A stretch of 64,000 nt of DNA from Parathalassolituus penaei (lineage in GTDB: Bacteria; Pseudomonadota; Gammaproteobacteria; Pseudomonadales; Oceanobacteraceae), in contig NZ_JAPNOA010000028.1 of assembly GCF_026626885.1 (NCBI RefSeq), forward strand, positions 1 through 64,000. Reading direction: 5' to 3'. This document shows positions 54,005-62,400 of this stretch, in pieces (position 1 is the first letter of the stretch; every line of letters begins with the position of its first letter). The position numbers and the translations under genes are program-made. The notes under the pieces are model-generated. The model was not told the DNA's origin and did not search any database. It was given only the letters and a program-made list of their open reading frames with translations.

Positions 54005-54780
54005 AACAGCCGTCGCTGTGGGCCCAGTGCCGCGACGATATTGCCAGTGTGTTCCAGCGTGATCCGGCTGCCCGCACCCGTTTTGAGGTGTTAACCACCT
54101 ATCCCGGTGTGCATGCGGTGATCGCTTACCGGGTTGCCAATCGCCTGTGGATACGCGGCTGGCGTTACCCTGCGCGCTTGTTGTCATTCCTGGCGCGGCT
54201 GCTCAGCAATGTGGATATCCATCCCGGTGCCACCATAGGTTCACGCTTTTTTATCGACCACGGTGCCTGCGTGGTGATTGGTGAAACCGCCGTGGTGGGA
54301 GATGACGTCACCCTTTATCACGGTGTCACCCTCGGAGGCACCAGCTGGAACCGTGGCAAACGTCATCCGACCCTCGAAGACGGCGTAATGGTGGGTGCCG
54401 GGGCCAAGATTCTCGGCAATATCACCGTTGGCAAACACTGCCGCGTCGGAGCCAATTCGGTGGTGGTGGAAGACGTGCCGGAAGGCTGCACCGTGGTCGG
54501 CATTCCCGGCAAGGTGGTGAAACTGCGTGAAGTTGGCAGCCTCAATCCCTACGGCATCGACCTTGATCATCATCTGATTCCCGATCCGGTGGGCAAGGCC
54601 ATCAGCTGTTTGCTGGCACGGATCGACAGCCTTGAGGCACGGCTCGACCAGCGCAGCCGCGTTGAGCGTTACAGCGGCTGTGATATCGACAACAGCATTT
54701 GTGATCAGGACTGCGCGGGGGGTGAAGTACATCGCCTGAACCCGCGTGATCTCAGCGGTTTTCGCCAGGCGCGCAAATAA
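53977..54780 (+). CDS. Nif-associated serine O-acetyltransferase
   Basis: 267 residues of the CysE family; makes O-acetylserine to raise cysteine supply for NifS. N-terminal helices then left-handed beta-helix with [35 protein letters not shown] and IPGKVVK. Starts inside the nifV end (GGGGGAGGG ribosome site). The C-terminal ~55 residues with three Cys ([12 protein letters not shown]) go beyond the standard enzyme and resemble tails seen in nif-linked CysE1/NifP proteins. Confidence 0.92.
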   Translation: MSVAITRQLKQPSLWAQCRDDIASVFQRDPAARTRFEVLTTYPGVHAVIAYRVANRLWIRGWRYPARLLSFLARLLSNVDIHPGATIGSRFFIDHGACVVIGETAVVGDDVTLYHGVTLGGTSWNRGKRHPTLEDGVMVGAGAKILGNITVGKHCRVGANSVVVEDVPEGCTVVGIPGKVVKLREVGSLNPYGIDLDHHLIPDPVGKAISCLLARIDSLEARLDQRSRVERYSGCDIDNSICDQDCAGGEVHRLNPRDLSGFRQARK

Positions 54781-54800
54781 CAACAGAGGAGCCGCCCACC

Positions 54801-55343
54801 ATGGATCTGCAGGATTTTGAAGGTCAGGCAATGTACTTCGATGAGCCGATGCCCGCGGCGGTCAGTTCTCTGATCGAGGAAGCATCGCGCCGTTATGCCG
54901 ATGGTATGGCCGAACCCTGCCTGCAGCGGGCGTATGCGCTGGCACCGGTAAACCTGTCGGTACTGGTGGCCATGTACCGGTTTTATTACTACCAGCACCG
55001 TCTGCGTGAAGCCATTGGTGTTGCGGAACAGGTGATGGCGGTGGTGGCACCGGGAATTGGTTTCCCCGAGCACTGGCGCAGCCTCTGTTTTAACGATCTC
55101 GCCAACGGCCTGATGGTGTCGTTCACGCGGGTGCGTTTTTACCTGCTGGCGCTCAAGGGCGCGGCTTACCTGCAGCTGCGGATTGGCAATATCGCCACCG
55201 GCGTTGAGATGCTCAACAAGGTGGTGGAATTCGACAGCAATGACCGCCTGGGTGCTCGTGCCCTGTTGCAATCCATGGGACCGGCGCTGATGCACGACGA
55301 CGATGAACAAGCGCGCCAGCCGGCACCGCTGATGAGTTGTTAA
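54801..55343 (+). CDS. Nif-associated TPR-like protein of unknown function
   Basis: 180 residues of paired helices (LVAMYRFYYYQHRLREAIGVAEQ, ALKGAAYLQLRIGNIATGVEMLNKVVEFD) that look like two or three TPR repeats, cytoplasmic. The same position between cysE and nifW is occupied by a TPR-like ORF in other Azotobacter-type clusters. GAGGAG precedes ATG by nine bases. Function unknown, possibly a chaperone or adaptor for the assembly proteins. Confidence 0.75.
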   Translation: MDLQDFEGQAMYFDEPMPAAVSSLIEEASRRYADGMAEPCLQRAYALAPVNLSVLVAMYRFYYYQHRLREAIGVAEQVMAVVAPGIGFPEHWRSLCFNDLANGLMVSFTRVRFYLLALKGAAYLQLRIGNIATGVEMLNKVVEFDSNDRLGARALLQSMGPALMHDDDEQARQPAPLMSC

Positions 55344-55391
55344 CCACATTCAACCGTTGACTACGGCCTGTTTCTGATGAGGAGAACACCA

Positions 55392-55754
55392 ATGGAAATG
55401 TCGCTCGATATGGTTCGTGATGAGTCGATGGCGCTGGAAGACGCCCTTGATGAACTGGAGTCTGCGGAAGACTTCCTCGACTACTTTGGCATCCCGTTTG
55501 ACCCCCGGGTGGTGCAGATCAACCGCCTGCACATCATGCAGCGCTACCACGACTACCTGACCAAAAGTGCCAGCTCGCTGCAACAGCATCAGGAGGATGA
55601 ACCGGCTCTGCGAGCGGTGTATCAGGTGCTGCTGGAGCGAGCCTATCAGGACTTTGTTGATTCCGATGCTCTCACCGAAAAGGTCTTCAAGGTGTTCCGG
55701 ATGCACGAACCACAAACGTCGTTTGTGTCCATCGACAGCCTGCTGGGGCCATAA
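55392..55754 (+). CDS. nifW: NifW nitrogenase-protective protein
   Basis: 120 residues, all-helical NifW/NifO family: LESAEDFLDYFGIPFDP (~20-36), VVQINRLHIMQRYHDYL, VYQVLLERAYQDFVDSD. NifW associates with the MoFe protein and helps protect or mature it. ATG 55392 is seven bases after GAGGAG; a frame from 55377 overlaps the ribosome site. Confidence 0.95.
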   Translation: MEMSLDMVRDESMALEDALDELESAEDFLDYFGIPFDPRVVQINRLHIMQRYHDYLTKSASSLQQHQEDEPALRAVYQVLLERAYQDFVDSDALTEKVFKVFRMHEPQTSFVSIDSLLGP

Positions 55755-55820
55755 GGGTTATTGGCGACTGGGGATAAACCGGGGCCGTAGCAACGCGGCC
55801 TGGCTCAACAGGAGAACCGC

Positions 55821-56306
55821 ATGAAACCTGTGTATGAATACGGCGACGAGGTTCGTCTGATCCGTAATGTCCGCAACGACGGCACCTTTCCCGGCAAGGA
55901 TGTTGGCGAGCTTCTGATTCGCCGGGGCGCTTGTGGTGTGGTGTACGACGTTGGCACCTATCTGCAGGACCAGCTGATTTACCGGGTGCACTTTCTGAAT
56001 GACAACCGCACCGTGGGTTGCCGCGAGGAAGAACTGATCCCGGTAACAGCCCCCTGGACTGACAGCCGCTTTGAGTTCCGTGATGCCATTGTGGCTCGGG
56101 TGCGAATGTTCAGTGCTGGCCAGCAAGTTGTGGCTCCCGGTGATGCAGGGGAAGTGGCGCGGGTTATCCACGAAGACAACGGTGATCTCTGGTACTTCGT
56201 CAGTTTTGCCGACTACACCTTCCGGGTGCCGGAAGCCGCGATTGTTACCGCGGCGGAATGGACTGCCGAACAGGCCGACATCACCAACCCGGCGCTGGAG
56301 CACTGA
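55821..56306 (+). CDS. nifZ: NifZ
   Basis: 161 residues with two NifZ-type repeats: YGDEVRLIRNVRNDGTFPGKD at the N-terminus and a second (residues ~85-140, PGDAGEVARVIHEDNGDLWYFVSF). NifZ helps form the second P-cluster of the MoFe protein. AGGAG precedes ATG. Its stop lies one base before the nifM start. Paralogue of the half-size protein at 37294. Confidence 0.95.
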   Translation: MKPVYEYGDEVRLIRNVRNDGTFPGKDVGELLIRRGACGVVYDVGTYLQDQLIYRVHFLNDNRTVGCREEELIPVTAPWTDSRFEFRDAIVARVRMFSAGQQVVAPGDAGEVARVIHEDNGDLWYFVSFADYTFRVPEAAIVTAAEWTAEQADITNPALEH

Positions 56307-56307
56307 T

Positions 56308-57207
56308 ATGAAACATCCGACATCCGACGCCTCCGTCAGCGATCCGGCCTTGCTGGCCTATCGGTTGTTACGCATTGCCGGAGATCGCTTCGGCTGCAAC
56401 CCGCAGGAACTCGACAGCCAGCAACGCCAGGCCGCTGAACGTATTGCCGAGCGTGAGCAGCAGCTGGAAAAACTGGTGTTATCCAGTGCCGAAGCGCGCC
56501 AGGTGATCGTGAATCAGGCTAGCCTTGAACAGGCGCTGGAAGAAATTTGCCGCCGTTACGACAGTGTGACCGAGTTTCACGCGGCACTGGCCAGCCAGCA
56601 GCTGGAAGAAGCTGACTTGCGCCGGGTGCTTGATCGTGACTTGCGTATGCAGGCGGTGCTGGAGCTGGTGGGCAGTCGCGCTGCCGCAGTCGATGAAACC
56701 GAAGCACGGCTGTTTTATTACCTGCATCCGGAGCAGTTTGTTCGCCCGGAAATCCGCACTGCCCGCCATATCCTGATTACCGTTAACGACGACTACGCCG
56801 AAAACCGTGCGGATGCCGCCCTCAAGCGTATTCAACAGATTGGCCAACGCCTGCGCAAACACCCGGAGCGGTTTGCCGAGCAGGCCCTGAAACACTCCGA
56901 ATGCCCCACCAGCCTCAACGGTGGCCTGCTGGGCGATGTGCGCCGTGGCACCCTGTTTCCGGAACTGGAAACCCGTCTGTTCCGTATGGCGGCGGGCGAG
57001 ATCAGTGAGCCGGTGGCCAGTGAAATGGGCTGGCATCTGCTGTTGTGCGAAGCGATCCAGACGGAAGAACAGCTATCGCTGACCAGCGTCTTGCCACAAC
57101 TGCTGGAACAGCTGCAGGAACGCCAGCGCAACAAGACCCGCAAAGAATGGCTGCAGGCTCGCATGGCGGCCAGCCAGACCAGACAGCCCAGTGACACGAT
57201 CGCCTGA
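56308..57207 (+). CDS. nifM: NifM peptidyl-prolyl isomerase
   Basis: 299 residues. Helical N-terminal region then a parvulin (PpiC) rotamase domain ~150-255 (ARHILITVNDDY, GGLLGDVRRGTLFPELE, GWHLLLCEAI). NifM is needed to fold active NifH. Start at ATG 56308 after GGAG; the open frame continues upstream through nifZ in another frame, so the earlier start is false. Confidence 0.95.
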   Translation: MKHPTSDASVSDPALLAYRLLRIAGDRFGCNPQELDSQQRQAAERIAEREQQLEKLVLSSAEARQVIVNQASLEQALEEICRRYDSVTEFHAALASQQLEEADLRRVLDRDLRMQAVLELVGSRAAAVDETEARLFYYLHPEQFVRPEIRTARHILITVNDDYAENRADAALKRIQQIGQRLRKHPERFAEQALKHSECPTSLNGGLLGDVRRGTLFPELETRLFRMAAGEISEPVASEMGWHLLLCEAIQTEEQLSLTSVLPQLLEQLQERQRNKTRKEWLQARMAASQTRQPSDTIA

Positions 57208-57231
57208 TCGGATACCAAGGAGAGAGACATC

Positions 57232-58560
57232 ATGTGCAGCGCTTCTGCCAATCCCTGCTGTTCCTTCTGCGGAGTCGAGAAAACTCCGGAAATGCCGCTG
57301 ATTGCCGGTAACAACGGCCATATCTGTGAGCAGTGTGTAAAACTTGCCTATCAGGTGGTGCACAGCTGGGGGCAACGCAGCGTCAAGGTTCAGCCGGAGT
57401 TAAAAACCCCGGCAGCGATCAAGGCCTTTCTGGATGACTACATCATTGGTCAGGACGACGCCAAACGCACCCTGTCGGTGGCGGTATTCAACCACTACCT
57501 GCGCCTGTTGAATCAGGGCAAGGGAGATACCCGTCTGGGCCTGGCCAATGACCCGGAAGCGGTTGAGCTGGAGAAATCCAACGTGCTGATGGCGGGGCCA
57601 TCCGGCACTGGCAAAACCCTGCTGGTGAAAACCCTGGCGCGGATTATCGGTGTGCCGTTTGTGGTCGGTGATGCCACCACCCTGACCCAGGCCGGTTACG
57701 TGGGTGAAGACGTTGATACCCTGCTCAAGCGTCTGGTGGATGCCGCCGAAGGTGACGTGCAGCTGGCGCAGTGGGGCATTGTGTACATCGACGAAATCGA
57801 CAAGCTCGCCAAAAAAGGCGCGGGTGGTGCCAGCGTACGGGACATTTCTGGCGAAGGTGTGCAGCAGGCATTGCTGAAAATGGTGGAAGGTTCGGAAGTG
57901 AAAGTGCAACGCTCCGGCCGCCGCGAGGGCGGTGACGATGCCGTCATCAACACCTGGAATATCCTGTTTATTGTGGGCGGCGCGTTCCCCGGCCTCACCG
58001 AGCTTATTGGTGGTCGCCTGCGTCCGAAAAAAACCGGTATCGGTTTCAGCGCTGCCCTGAACGACGATCAGCACCCGTCCAGCGCGCGTCTGCTGGAAGC
58101 CCTGCAACCGGATGACTTGCAGGCGTATGGCCTGATTCCGGAATTTATTGGCCGCTTTCCGATTATCACCTTCCTGCAGGATCTCGATGTCGCCAGCCTC
58201 AAACGGATTCTGACCGAACCCCGTAATGCCCTGACCCGCCAGTATCGGCAGCTGTTTGCGTTCCAGAATGTTGAGCTGGAGTTCAGCGACGAAGCCCTGA
58301 CCCTGATTGCCGAAGAAGCCGTCAAACGTGGCACCGGCGCTCGCGGCCTGCGTTCGATTATGGAAAACCTGCTGCAAAACACCATGTTCGACTTGCCGGG
58401 CCGGCCTGAACTCAGCGCTTGCCGGGTGCATGTTCAGGAACAGGAAGACGGCCCACGGCTGGTGGTTGAGGAGGTGCTGGTAGCACTGGCGGGGGAGTCG
58501 GGTGATGTGCCGATGAGTATCAGCCCGGCGTTGTCGGAGCGGCTGGGCAGCGAAGCCTGA
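57232..58560 (+). CDS. Nif-associated ClpX-type unfoldase
   Basis: 442 residues, ClpX layout: zinc-binding domain (CCSFC ... CEQC, residues 9-35), Walker [11 protein letters not shown] (~122-131), pore loop GYVGEDV, Walker [13 protein letters not shown], and a TGIGFSAAL loop that fits the ClpP-docking IGF loop. It is a second ClpX copy placed last in the nif operon, as in A. vinelandii, where ClpX2 is reported to influence degradation of cofactor-biosynthesis proteins. A hairpin follows. Confidence 0.92.
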   Translation: MCSASANPCCSFCGVEKTPEMPLIAGNNGHICEQCVKLAYQVVHSWGQRSVKVQPELKTPAAIKAFLDDYIIGQDDAKRTLSVAVFNHYLRLLNQGKGDTRLGLANDPEAVELEKSNVLMAGPSGTGKTLLVKTLARIIGVPFVVGDATTLTQAGYVGEDVDTLLKRLVDAAEGDVQLAQWGIVYIDEIDKLAKKGAGGASVRDISGEGVQQALLKMVEGSEVKVQRSGRREGGDDAVINTWNILFIVGGAFPGLTELIGGRLRPKKTGIGFSAALNDDQHPSSARLLEALQPDDLQAYGLIPEFIGRFPIITFLQDLDVASLKRILTEPRNALTRQYRQLFAFQNVELEFSDEALTLIAEEAVKRGTGARGLRSIMENLLQNTMFDLPGRPELSACRVHVQEQEDGPRLVVEEVLVALAGESGDVPMSISPALSERLGSEA

Positions 58561-58600
58561 CAGGGAGCCCTGACCTACATTCACGCTGTTGGTGCAAAGA

Positions 58601-58627
58601 TGTCATCCGGGCTTGCCCCGGAATGAC
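58601..58627 (+). terminator. Hairpin after the nifWZM-clpX operon
   Basis: TGTCATCCGGG...CCCGGAATGACA forms a long stem with one bulge, 40 bases after the clpX stop, with no T-tract. It may be a REP-like or stability element, or a weak terminator. Confidence 0.45.
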
Positions 58628-58630
58628 ACG

Positions 58631-58664
58631 TCCATTGGTACTATTTGGTACTATTTGGTACTAT
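58631..58664. repeat. Decamer repeat, three copies
   Basis: CTATTTGGTA occurs twice in tandem, preceded by TCCATTGGTA, just outside the left end of the IS30 element. Possibly produced by slippage near the insertion. Confidence 0.65.
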
Positions 58665-58679
58665 GATTTCACATTCATC

Positions 58680-59633
58680 CTAGATGTCCAACATAAGTGA
58701 CACACGCTCTTTGGCTAAAAACTCGTACGGACTCCAGTAACCCAGTGCCTTTCTTGGGCGACAATTGATCCTGAACTCCAGTTCCTTGATAGCCTTGGTT
58801 GTCAGCTTGCTAATCTCGCTGCCTTTTGGCAAGTATCGGCGTAACAATCCGTTGGTATTTTCATTCAACCCTCGCTGCCACGAATGATATGGCTTGGCAA
58901 AGTAGCACTTTGCTCCCAGCTTCCTCGCAATACCTTCATGGCCTGCAAATTCACCACCATTATCAAAGGTGATGGTCTGGCACAGGCTCTGATAGGGGTT
59001 CAGCAGTTTGATGATGGCACGACTGACCGAGAGCTTGGTTTTACGTGGCACTCTCGCCACCAGAAACAGCTTGCTCACACGCTCCACCAACGTCACCAGA
59101 TAACCATCCGGTGCATGAACAGTGTCCGCTTCCCAGTGGCCCATTTCGATCTTGAGATCAACGGAGGCAGGCCGTTCATCAATATCAACCCGATTAGGGA
59201 TCAGGTGAGCTCCAGCAGTGTCTCCAGGGCGCTTACGATAGCGCTTGCCAGATCGAGGGAGACGGCTCTGCTGACCCTTGGCATGAACCCAGCGATAGAT
59301 TGTTTGAAGACCGATGACGTGCTCACCTTGTTCCAGCTTAAACCGGTTGGCTATTTGCTCGGGAGAGAGATCCAGGCTCAGCAACCAGTCTATCTGTTGC
59401 CAGAGCGGCCGACTTTTTACTGAAAACTTGTGTGCGGTCACCCGGCACTTAATTGCTCGCTGTTGTGCATCGCAAGCCCGGTAGTCTGAGTCTGAACGTT
59501 TAAGCTCTCTGGAAATGGTTTTGTTGGAACGATTGAGTCGAGCAGCAATCTTCCGTGCAGACCAATTCAGTTCATGTAGTGCCTGAATCTGATATCGTTC
59601 ATCCAGAGTCAGTTGGTTGTAGTGGTTGCCCAT
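58680..59633 (-). CDS. IS30-family transposase
   Basis: 317 residues. Helix-turn-helix near the N-terminus (TLDERYQIQALHELNWSARKIAARLNRS) and a DDE core with Asp in EADTV, Asp in FDNGGEF and Glu in NENTNGLLRRY. Full length with no frame damage. It transposes the element as circular or dimer intermediates. ATG 59631-59633 has no strong ribosome site, common for transposases. Confidence 0.95.
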   Translation of the reverse strand: MGNHYNQLTLDERYQIQALHELNWSARKIAARLNRSNKTISRELKRSDSDYRACDAQQRAIKCRVTAHKFSVKSRPLWQQIDWLLSLDLSPEQIANRFKLEQGEHVIGLQTIYRWVHAKGQQSRLPRSGKRYRKRPGDTAGAHLIPNRVDIDERPASVDLKIEMGHWEADTVHAPDGYLVTLVERVSKLFLVARVPRKTKLSVSRAIIKLLNPYQSLCQTITFDNGGEFAGHEGIARKLGAKCYFAKPYHSWQRGLNENTNGLLRRYLPKGSEISKLTTKAIKELEFRINCRPRKALGYWSPYEFLAKERVSLMLDI

Positions 59634-59726
59634 AGGTCACCCAGGCTGTTTGTGTGAGAGCTCATAGCCTACGGCCAACTGGCTCTCTTCATTAACACCT
59701 GTGTGTCACTTGTTCTGGGAATCTAG
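58680..59726 (-). mobile_element. IS30-family insertion sequence
   Basis: About 1047 bp with 26-bp imperfect inverted ends (21 of 26 match; both contain CTAGAT and AAGTGACACAC or a close form): left end 58680-58705, right end 59701-59726. One transposase gene fills it, its stop codon lying in the left repeat. The ends and gene look intact, so it may be active. I cannot make out a clear target duplication. Confidence 0.88.
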
Positions 59727-59805
59727 GCATCACTTCTATTGCGCTCTGTAGCCCTTCATAATTTCGGATAATATAAGTGCACCTGAAACCAATAATAAAA
59801 AGCCA

Positions 59806-60729
59806 ATGTCCACTATTCCCAAATATGCCCTTTACGGTGAGAATCCAGAGCAGCGCTGGGCGCAGTCATTACATTACGAGCGTATCGCCCGCCGGGCCCG
59901 CCATTATCAATGGAAAATCCATCTGCATCAGCACGAAACCCTGATTCAGGTGTTATACGTTGAGGAGAAACACGGCACGGTGCATATGAACGGCCAGGCC
60001 ATCGAGTTCTGCGCGCCCTGTTTTATTATTATTCCGGCCCATGTGGTTCATGGTTTCGATTTTGCGCCGGATATCGACGGTTATGTGATTACCGCTCTGC
60101 AGTCGCCACTGGAGTCTTCGTTAAAAATTACCGCCGCCGGTGCCCTTTCCATTTTTTCCCGTGGCGGTGTTATTGATGCCCGTTCCACCGAGCGTTTTTT
60201 TACCGAATGTGCCAGCCTGTTCGATATGATCAGTCGCGAGGCATTAACCACCTCGCTGTATAACGCCTCATCCGCCAATCTGCTGCTGTCGGCACTGCTG
60301 GTGAAATTATCGCGTCTGCAACAGACCGAAGAACTACCGCAGAAAAACGCGCAGAGTTCCCGCAAGACTGAACAGATCGAACGTTTTCGTCTGCTGGTAC
60401 GCAAATCCCTCGGCACGCTGGTCAGCGTCGAACGCTACGCGTCGGAAATTGGTATCACCGCCAGCCAGTTGCGGCGGGTCTGTCAGGAGGTGCTGGGGGA
60501 GTCGCCGCTGAATATCATCAACGCCGAGATTATCCATTCCGCCCAGCGCGATCTGGCTTTTTCGACCATGACAGTGCAGGAGATTGCCTATTCCCTGGGC
60601 TTTGATGACCCGGCCTATTTCTCGCGCTTTTACCGCAATAAAACGGGCCAGACTCCTTCGGAGTTCCGCGAGCAGGTGCAGCTGCAATTGGAACACAGTC
60701 GTCCGGAGGCTGGCCAAGATCCACTCTGA
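59806..60729 (+). CDS. AraC-family regulator with cupin sensor domain
   Basis: 307 residues. N-terminal cupin-like ligand domain (HQHETLIQVLYVEE, PCFIIIPAHVVHGF, residues ~40-90) and C-terminal double helix-turn-helix AraC domain (ASQLRRVCQEVLGESPLNIINAE... VQEIAYSLGFDDPAYFSRFYRN). Similar layout to PobR/HpaA-type activators of aromatic catabolism. It probably controls the facing porin and catabolic genes. The IS30 element ends only 80 bases upstream, which leaves a small promoter. Confidence 0.88.
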   Translation: MSTIPKYALYGENPEQRWAQSLHYERIARRARHYQWKIHLHQHETLIQVLYVEEKHGTVHMNGQAIEFCAPCFIIIPAHVVHGFDFAPDIDGYVITALQSPLESSLKITAAGALSIFSRGGVIDARSTERFFTECASLFDMISREALTTSLYNASSANLLLSALLVKLSRLQQTEELPQKNAQSSRKTEQIERFRLLVRKSLGTLVSVERYASEIGITASQLRRVCQEVLGESPLNIINAEIIHSAQRDLAFSTMTVQEIAYSLGFDDPAYFSRFYRNKTGQTPSEFREQVQLQLEHSRPEAGQDPL

Positions 60730-60755
60730 CCCTGACAGGACCAGTCAGAGTGGAT
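60719..60755. terminator. Convergent hairpin between the AraC gene and the porin gene
   Basis: A perfect 12-bp stem (ATCCACTCTGAC / GTCAGAGTGGAT) overlaps the AraC stop codon. No clear T-tract; it may end both convergent transcripts. Confidence 0.6.
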
Positions 60756-60785
60756 TGAGAGCGCGGAAACCGCGCTGCCGGACGA

Positions 60786-61754
60786 TCAGAAGCTGTATTT
60801 CGCCATCAGCTCGATTTGCTGACGATCCTTGAAAGAATTGCTGGTATCCGTCGGGTCGAGATCCCGCTTGCGCCATTCCAGACCGGCTTCCATGCCCTTG
60901 AACAGGGTATGAATCAGGTTGGCGTGGATAGAACGGTAGGAGGTATCGGCGGCGTCATCGACCTGCACGCTGGTCCACTTCACCGAACTGCGCCAATCAG
61001 CAGCCCAGACGTGGCGATACGACAGGTTCCAGCCTTTCTGGGCAACCTTGTCGCCATTCTCGACATCCGCACCGACACCGGTGAAAACGGCCAGACCGTG
61101 ACCGGCATGGGCGTTGAAGCGGAGGTCATCCTGACCCAGCATCACCTTGGCAGCAACGCCAATCCCGGTGCCGTTTTCGTCGTTTTCCATCTGCCGGGAG
61201 CTGACCAGCAGGTTGAGCTGGGTGCCACCATCAAGGCTGAAACGATGGCCAATGGCCATATCAGGATATTCGGCATTGACGTTGGCCGGGTTCTGCAGCG
61301 AAATCCGGGTACCACCAAATTCCTGATGCACCAGGGTGGTACGGAAGGATGCCGCCGCCAGACTGCCGACATCGCCAGAGAAGTCGAGCAGGTCCGAGCC
61401 GATCACCCCCAGAAACTGGCCGGTCCAGTACTGGCCCATGGTGGTGTTATCCACCTTGACGTAGGTGTGGCGCATACGCCAGGCGCCGTTGGTGCCGTAA
61501 AAGTCACCCTCAATAAAGCCCTTGACCTGGTGCCCTTCCACCTCGGACAGCAGGGTAAAATTGAAACGGCTCTGGCGGCTGGTGGCAGCAAAACTGGCGC
61601 TGCCGACTTCGGGCTGGGTTGATACTGCCTCGGTCTTGATATAACCACCAAACGCCAGACGGGTGCCGTTATATTCACCCAGATCCAGTGCCAGTGCCGG
61701 AATCGTCAAAACCGAAAGCGCAGACAGAGCTGCCATACGGGAAAACAGTTTCAT
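60786..61754 (-). CDS. DcaP-like outer-membrane porin
   Basis: 322 residues with a signal peptide (...LTIPALALD, cleavage near 22), repeated amphipathic beta strands, and a terminal Phe (AKYSF). The sequence LAFGGYIKTEA and SRFNFTLLSEVEGHQVKGFIEGDFYG are DcaP-family hallmarks (trimeric porins for dicarboxylic and other acids). GAGG precedes ATG 61752-61754. Convergent with the AraC gene; likely takes up the substrate of the neighbouring enzymes. Confidence 0.85.
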   Translation of the reverse strand: MKLFSRMAALSALSVLTIPALALDLGEYNGTRLAFGGYIKTEAVSTQPEVGSASFAATSRQSRFNFTLLSEVEGHQVKGFIEGDFYGTNGAWRMRHTYVKVDNTTMGQYWTGQFLGVIGSDLLDFSGDVGSLAAASFRTTLVHQEFGGTRISLQNPANVNAEYPDMAIGHRFSLDGGTQLNLLVSSRQMENDENGTGIGVAAKVMLGQDDLRFNAHAGHGLAVFTGVGADVENGDKVAQKGWNLSYRHVWAADWRSSVKWTSVQVDDAADTSYRSIHANLIHTLFKGMEAGLEWRKRDLDPTDTSNSFKDRQQIELMAKYSF

Positions 61755-62037
61755 ATGGTTTTTTCCTCTTGTTTTTATGCCGGTTTACCGGTTTTTTTGT
61801 TATTACAGCGGTCGTTACACTGCATAATGGCAAGCCCCGATCCTTCCGGTATATGTCACCGGAATACCAGCAGCTGCCGATATTGCGAACCTGCGCGTTA
61901 TCAAATCGCCCTGCTATATTGGCAACCGATATACCGAATAATGGCAGTAGTAATCCTTGACAGACGGTTGATTACCGCTACCACATCGCTATTTATTCGA
62001 CGTATATAGTTGCAGGGTGAGTCGATCAGTCCTGTAT
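61755..62037. other. Intergenic region with the porin promoter
   Basis: About 280 bases, AT-rich near 61960-62030, without a gene. Probably holds the porin promoter and the 3' end of the NIPSNAP gene. Confidence 0.4.
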
Positions 62038-62400
62038 TCAGAGTGTCCTTAATTGCCCGTTGTCGGCCATACCTTCAACCCAGCGATTGAGGTCGCCCGC
62101 CGGTCGCACCAGTGAATTCTGCTGGGCCACAATATAGTCACCGGATGCTGCCAGATAGGCCGGAAAATCCGGATGACCATCACGGGCGGCACTGCGCTGC
62201 TCATAATCGGCCAGCGAGGCATATCCCCACAGGTGCACAAACTGGTTGATATCGCCAACGCTGGTGACATAACAGCCAAGCGGATGGCCCAGCGTCTGTT
62301 TCAGTACCGGCATGGCGAGGCGATCAAATACCTCAATAAACGCCTGCATCTTGCGCGGTTTGATGGTGTAGATCCGGACATCAACCAGCGGCATGGTCAT
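62038..62400 (-). CDS. NIPSNAP-family protein
   Basis: 120 residues of the NIPSNAP ferredoxin-like fold (VDVRIYTIKPRKMQAFIEVFD, VHLWGYASLADYEQRSAARDGHP). Such proteins are often small partners in catabolic operons, function unclear. ATG 62398-62400 follows AGG by six bases. Overlaps the end of the FAD dehydrogenase gene by 20 bases. Confidence 0.87.
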   Translation of the reverse strand: MTMPLVDVRIYTIKPRKMQAFIEVFDRLAMPVLKQTLGHPLGCYVTSVGDINQFVHLWGYASLADYEQRSAARDGHPDFPAYLAASGDYIVAQQNSLVRPAGDLNRWVEGMADNGQLRTL

